Positions 54,901-58,000 of a DNA stretch of 58,000 nucleotides are shown here, one piece after another; the first letter of the stretch is position 1, and every line of letters begins with the position of its first letter. Under the pieces are notes generated by a model. It saw only the letters and a list, made by a program, of their open reading frames with translations, had not been told where the DNA came from and made no database searches. The stretch lies in contig CM043961.1 of NCBI GenBank assembly GCA_014529385.2, positions 11,580,478 to 11,638,477 on the forward strand. Direction: 5' to 3'. The DNA comes from Adiantum capillus-veneris (Eukaryota; Streptophyta; Polypodiopsida; Polypodiales; Pteridaceae). Made by a program: the position numbers and the translations under genes.

Positions 54901-56095
54901 GAAGTCTTGTCGTCCCCGACAAGACCCTATGTCTGCACTGGCCTTGACGAGTGCTTCATGTTTTGGTGTTGGTTGAAGCTTTTGTTGTTGCAGTTGCTTC
55001 TACTAGATGCTTTGTATGTTGTAGAGGTACCTTTTTCTTGTACATGTAGTGTATTTGAAGCCATATCTCTCCCCCTCTGATTGGTTGTTGTAGCGTGAAT
55101 AAGTCGAGTGAGGTTTATTTTTGCAGCAAGTCTTTATCTTGGCAGCTCTGTATTGTTTGTTTTTTGGGTGTCATCCTGCATGTGTACCTGTAATCTTGAA
55201 GCCTTTTTGAATTTTTTCTGGGCCGCTCCCCTTTGATTTTCTAGTTGATGAGCATGTAGTTTTTTGGGGATGTCGTTGGTCTGATTTTCTGTGTTTTTAT
55301 AAGAAAAATAAAATGTGGCATATATTACAAAATGAAGGTCTTGGATACCTGGATAGGACTAAAGGGAAAAACCCAGTGGGAAAAAATGCCCTTAGTAGCA
55401 ATTAAATGTTAGGCTATATGTACTTATGTATTGATATAACCGAGTTTTGTTGAGTTAAAGTACTTATGGCCGTATGGCTACTATAATTGACTGGATATAC
55501 ATTGGATAAGTGTTAGTAGCTTGAAGTCAAAGTCATTGTTGTTGAGCAAATGCTCATGAAACCTGTTACCGCTTCGTCATCATCATTTTGTTGTGTAAGT
55601 GCATGGGTGGAACACAAATCGTTTCAAATGCAAACTTCCAATGATGGGACATTATATATGCTTGCACAGATAGATGCATGGGAAACAATATGCGGTGCGA
55701 GAGGAGTTTTAATGGGTGCTTCCAGGAGTGAACGTAGCTAGAGAAGCAAAAATATATTTGACTTCAAGAGCTGCCGTTACTCACAAGAAGGGTTTTTGTC
55801 GACGAGGTTTTTACCACTCTCCTCACTGTGTTCATGTGCGTGAGTGTTTTCTGGACTACTCTGCCACTCCACCATTCAAAATAGTAGACTTCGACTCTTA
55901 TGCTCACCTATCCAGCATGAGCGACTCCATTTTACAATATGCTCAACTCTTCCAGCTTGAGCTATAATCTAAATATCTTGACTCATAGACCACAAAAAAT
56001 ATTAAGACATGAAGCTTAGGTTTGATGCTTGCTCATTTAGTGGCTCAGCTGCCCGACTCTTGACTCTTATGCCATGATTTTTATGGCGACTTGAC
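54901..56095 (-). other. Non-coding 3' part of the LTR element
   Basis: No frame with a recognised motif on either strand. Its length is large for a 3' untranslated region, so something may have been lost or replaced here. Confidence 0.5.
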
Positions 56096-56950
56096 TTACT
56101 CTCGGGAGCTTTCGACCAAGAATAGGTTTTGAAATTCAAAACTCCCATCCTCGAAGAGAGGATTTGTAAAGGACCATACTGGCAATATTGGTTTCTTTTG
56201 CCATACCTGGGTGACCTTGGTTGTCAAAATTTCTTTTTGTTGTTGTTGGTCCCTTGGTTGAGAAGATTGGCTCGCTCCATTCTCCGTAACACTTTGTCTA
56301 TCATGTCTTGACATTTCTTGAGAGCTAGAGATGACTTCAATCTTCTTCGTTATGTGTTGTTCTTTTGGCACCCAGTTGTATCTGCATCGTGTGATTAGCG
56401 TGTCTTTGCAGATATCCTTTGCCTTGACTGTGACATTGTCCTTGATTTTGCCTTTCGTGAAATTACGATTATTTTCATGCTGAAGTCGTCGGATTGAAGA
56501 ATGTTTACCTGGCATCTTTGGTAGCCAGATTCTCCGATTTCCTTGATAGTAACCTTGTGCTTGAAGAATTGTAGATGGCACTTCCCATGATGTTTTTGAT
56601 GTCGTATTGAGATGTACAAGAGTGCCATTTTTGGCATTATTTATCGATGAAGTCCTATGTTGGTATGAAGGCCAGTTGGATTTGAAATTTACTGCATCCC
56701 TTTGGCAAGCCTTGTTGGTTGGTCTCCTTTGGTGATATAAATATGAGCTTTGTTGCTTTTGGGGACGCTTTTTGAAACCTTTATCCACCACACAAGCCGA
56801 GGTCTGTGGTTCTGGTAACCAAAGTTTCTTTTGACCCTTATAATAGCCTTGCTCTGCTAAGCTGTAGTGGGAGGCTATCCATCCCATGTGTTTATCTTTC
56901 GTCAATTGGCTAGGATCATTTACCCATATTGGGTCCTTGATCTTTATTTC
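56096..56950 (-). CDS. QGYY-motif protein of unknown function, locus 2
   Basis: From the ATG at 56905 the frame gives 269 residues and is open further upstream (KIKDPIWVNDPSQL), so the ATG may be internal. The motif occurs at residues 10-32 (IASHYSLAEQGYYKG, KKLWLPE) and 108-130 (EVPSTILQAQGYYQG, RRIWLPK), with a half copy NWVPK at 177-181. The protein is rich in Lys, Arg, Gln and Ser, and ends with VWQKKPILPVWSF and then ESSRE. No known domain. It lies between a retropepsin and the 3' LTR of a minus-strand element, where RT or integrase would normally be. The open frame over 270 codons beside a decayed protease is notable. Confidence 0.65.
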   Translation of the reverse strand, partial: EIKIKDPIWVNDPSQLTKDKHMGWIASHYSLAEQGYYKGQKKLWLPEPQTSACVVDKGFKKRPQKQQSSYLYHQRRPTNKACQRDAVNFKSNWPSYQHRTSSINNAKNGTLVHLNTTSKTSWEVPSTILQAQGYYQGNRRIWLPKMPGKHSSIRRLQHENNRNFTKGKIKDNVTVKAKDICKDTLITRCRYNWVPKEQHITKKIEVISSSQEMSRHDRQSVTENGASQSSQPRDQQQQKEILTTKVTQVWQKKPILPVWSFTNPLFEDGSFEFQNLFLVESSRE

Positions 56951-57229
56951 TTCAACTTTAATGTAGACCTTTGAAAACCTTTGGCGGCGGTGATCTCGTA
57001 GTGTAGGGTATTTCGGTTGAAAAACTTTCTTTGGAGTCTGTCTTTAATGTGGAAGCATGTGGTCAGTTGATGTCGAAGCTCTGTCTTGAACTTTTCGGGG
57101 CTAGATTGAAGACTCTGATTTAAGGGGCTGCTTCTGTTGGTAGGACATTTGTGGGCTCATTTTGGCTTTGCCTTTGTCGGAAGCCGATAATCTTGGAGCA
57201 GTAGTAGGCTGGATTTCTTGAGAGCTAGT

Positions 57230-57697
57230 CGTGATGACCATTGTTGAAAATTCATGTTCTTCTGCCAATGTTTTTGCCTAGTGCTTCGACAAAATCAAAT
57301 GTGTACTCATTTTGGAGGAATCCACCACTAGGAATTTGTCTTTGATTACCTTTGACCGTAGTTTAAGGGTACCGTCTGCAATCCCTAAACTTGTGACGGC
57401 TATTCCAAGTGATATAGGAACCTGTACCTGAATTTCATACAGTTCTGGCTTATCTAGAAGTAACCACAGCCCATAAGACATGACATTAGTCGTGGCAGTG
57501 CAATCTATCTCTGCTGTAAAATTGAATTTCAGTTTCTCATACACATCCAACGAGAGTTTAATCTTCTTGTTGGCTGCCAAGTAACTGATGTCCTCGTTGC
57601 TTTCGGTACTTTTCTTAGACTTTTGTGCCTTGAAGGCTTTGTCATCCTCTTGTATGTTGAACTTCTTTGTCATTTGACTGGTGGTAGCATGTCCCAA
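57230..57697 (-). pseudogene. Retropepsin remnant, locus 2
   Basis: Reads KLKFNFTAEIDCTATTNVMS (a retropepsin start where D-T-G-A has become DCTA), then PISLGIAVTSLGIADGTLKL, DKFLVVDSSKMSTHLILSKH, and a TAG at about 57276 where Trp is likely, then AKTLAEEHEF in the same frame. The fold pattern (D-x-x-A-TTNVMS, then a VVD strand and an IL strand) is that of retroelement proteases. The changed catalytic triplet means no activity. Confidence 0.6.
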
Positions 57698-57724
57698 GTG
57701 CTTACTATCTTCTGCTGTAGCTGC

Positions 57725-57976
57725 TTATTGGTGTTCATTGCTAGTTTCTGACTGTGACGCCTTGATTCTTGATTTCATAAGCTCTCTGTCACTATTTACT
57801 TCTTCTAGCACTTGAAGGTCATTCAATGGTGACTTTTCTTCTTGGAAATGTTTTGAAGCTTGTGTAGCAAGATGTTGAGGTTGACTCTCTTCTTCTGATG
57901 CAATGGTCGCCGTGGCCTTTGGTTTCCATTGTTCCATGGGTTTTTGTAGAGTCTCTTCTCGAAAATATTCATTCAT
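57725..57976 (-). pseudogene. Gag-like or linker tail upstream of protease, locus 2
   Basis: An 83-residue hydrophilic frame, Glu/Gln/Ser-rich, starting MNEYFREETLQKPMEQWKPK. No zinc knuckle is visible. It precedes the protease by 27 bp on the same strand, so it is probably the linker between Gag and protease. It continues off the window. Confidence 0.35.
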
Positions 57977-58000
57977 ATCCTGTATTGCTTGTCCTTGGTA

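Larger units (their letters stand above)
53822..58000 (-). mobile_element. LTR element with protease and QGYY frame, running off the window
   Basis: Minus-strand order from the window edge: gag-like tail (57976-57725), retropepsin remnant (57697-57230), QGYY frame (56950-56096), about 1.2 kb non-coding, polypurine tract (54900-54889), 3' LTR. No RT, RNase H or integrase motif is seen between protease and LTR. It is therefore either a non-autonomous Gag-protease element or one with pol deleted or replaced. CTCAT at 53817-53821 is the expected left copy of the target duplication. Confidence 0.7.

Overview
This is eukaryotic, plant-type DNA. It holds Ty3/gypsy chromoviruses, LINE and DNA-transposon remnants, fragments of pentatricopeptide-repeat (PPR), SWIM zinc-finger and peroxiredoxin-like genes, and very many long AG/CT/CA microsatellites. 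A large repeat-rich land-plant genome is a safe reading. A fern or other seed-free plant is my guess only. I see no gene that looks intact and host-functional: nearly everything is mobile-element sequence, pseudogenes and simple repeats.

Layout. 0-7.4 kb: a foldback palindrome cluster (481-856), the 3' end of a truncated chromovirus (integrase tail and chromodomain, 1098-1868), a probable long 3' LTR full of minisatellites, then anonymous sequence. 7.4-32 kb: a nest of insertions. A LINE on the minus strand was interrupted by a minus-strand Ty3/gypsy element (7718-31237, TSD TCACC/TCACT). The left LTR of that element was split by a candidate TIR DNA transposon (about 8393-23389, 12-bp TSD) carrying a SWIM zinc-finger pseudogene. 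That transposon was in turn hit by a plus-strand Ty3/gypsy element with two LTRs (10240-18993, TSD AATGA). The two gypsy elements are related but distinct subfamilies. A solo LTR of the inner family lies at 47073-48682 with TSD AAAAA.

32-38 kb: microsatellite-dominated DNA with tandem copies of a PPR-containing segment and a second foldback (36157-36391). 38.6-40.2 kb: a decayed retropepsin followed by an ORF with the motif QGYYxGxxxxW(V/L)P(K/E). 42.7-44.9 kb: a gypsy RNase H scrap and a duplicate of the LTR/LINE junction from the nest. 49.3-50.0 kb: a peroxiredoxin-like pseudogene. 50.8-51.6 kb: an unknown ORF with an in-frame 97-residue duplication. 52.6-53.8 kb: another copy of the PPR segment, interrupted by a minus-strand LTR element whose LTR is 53822-54888. 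The interior of that element, reading leftward from the window edge, gives a gag-like tail, a retropepsin remnant, and another QGYY-motif ORF.

The most original signal is this retropepsin-then-QGYY module at two unrelated places, once clearly inside an LTR element with no reverse transcriptase or integrase seen between protease and LTR. Coordinates of microsatellites and degenerate domains are by eye and good to a few bases or tens of bases.
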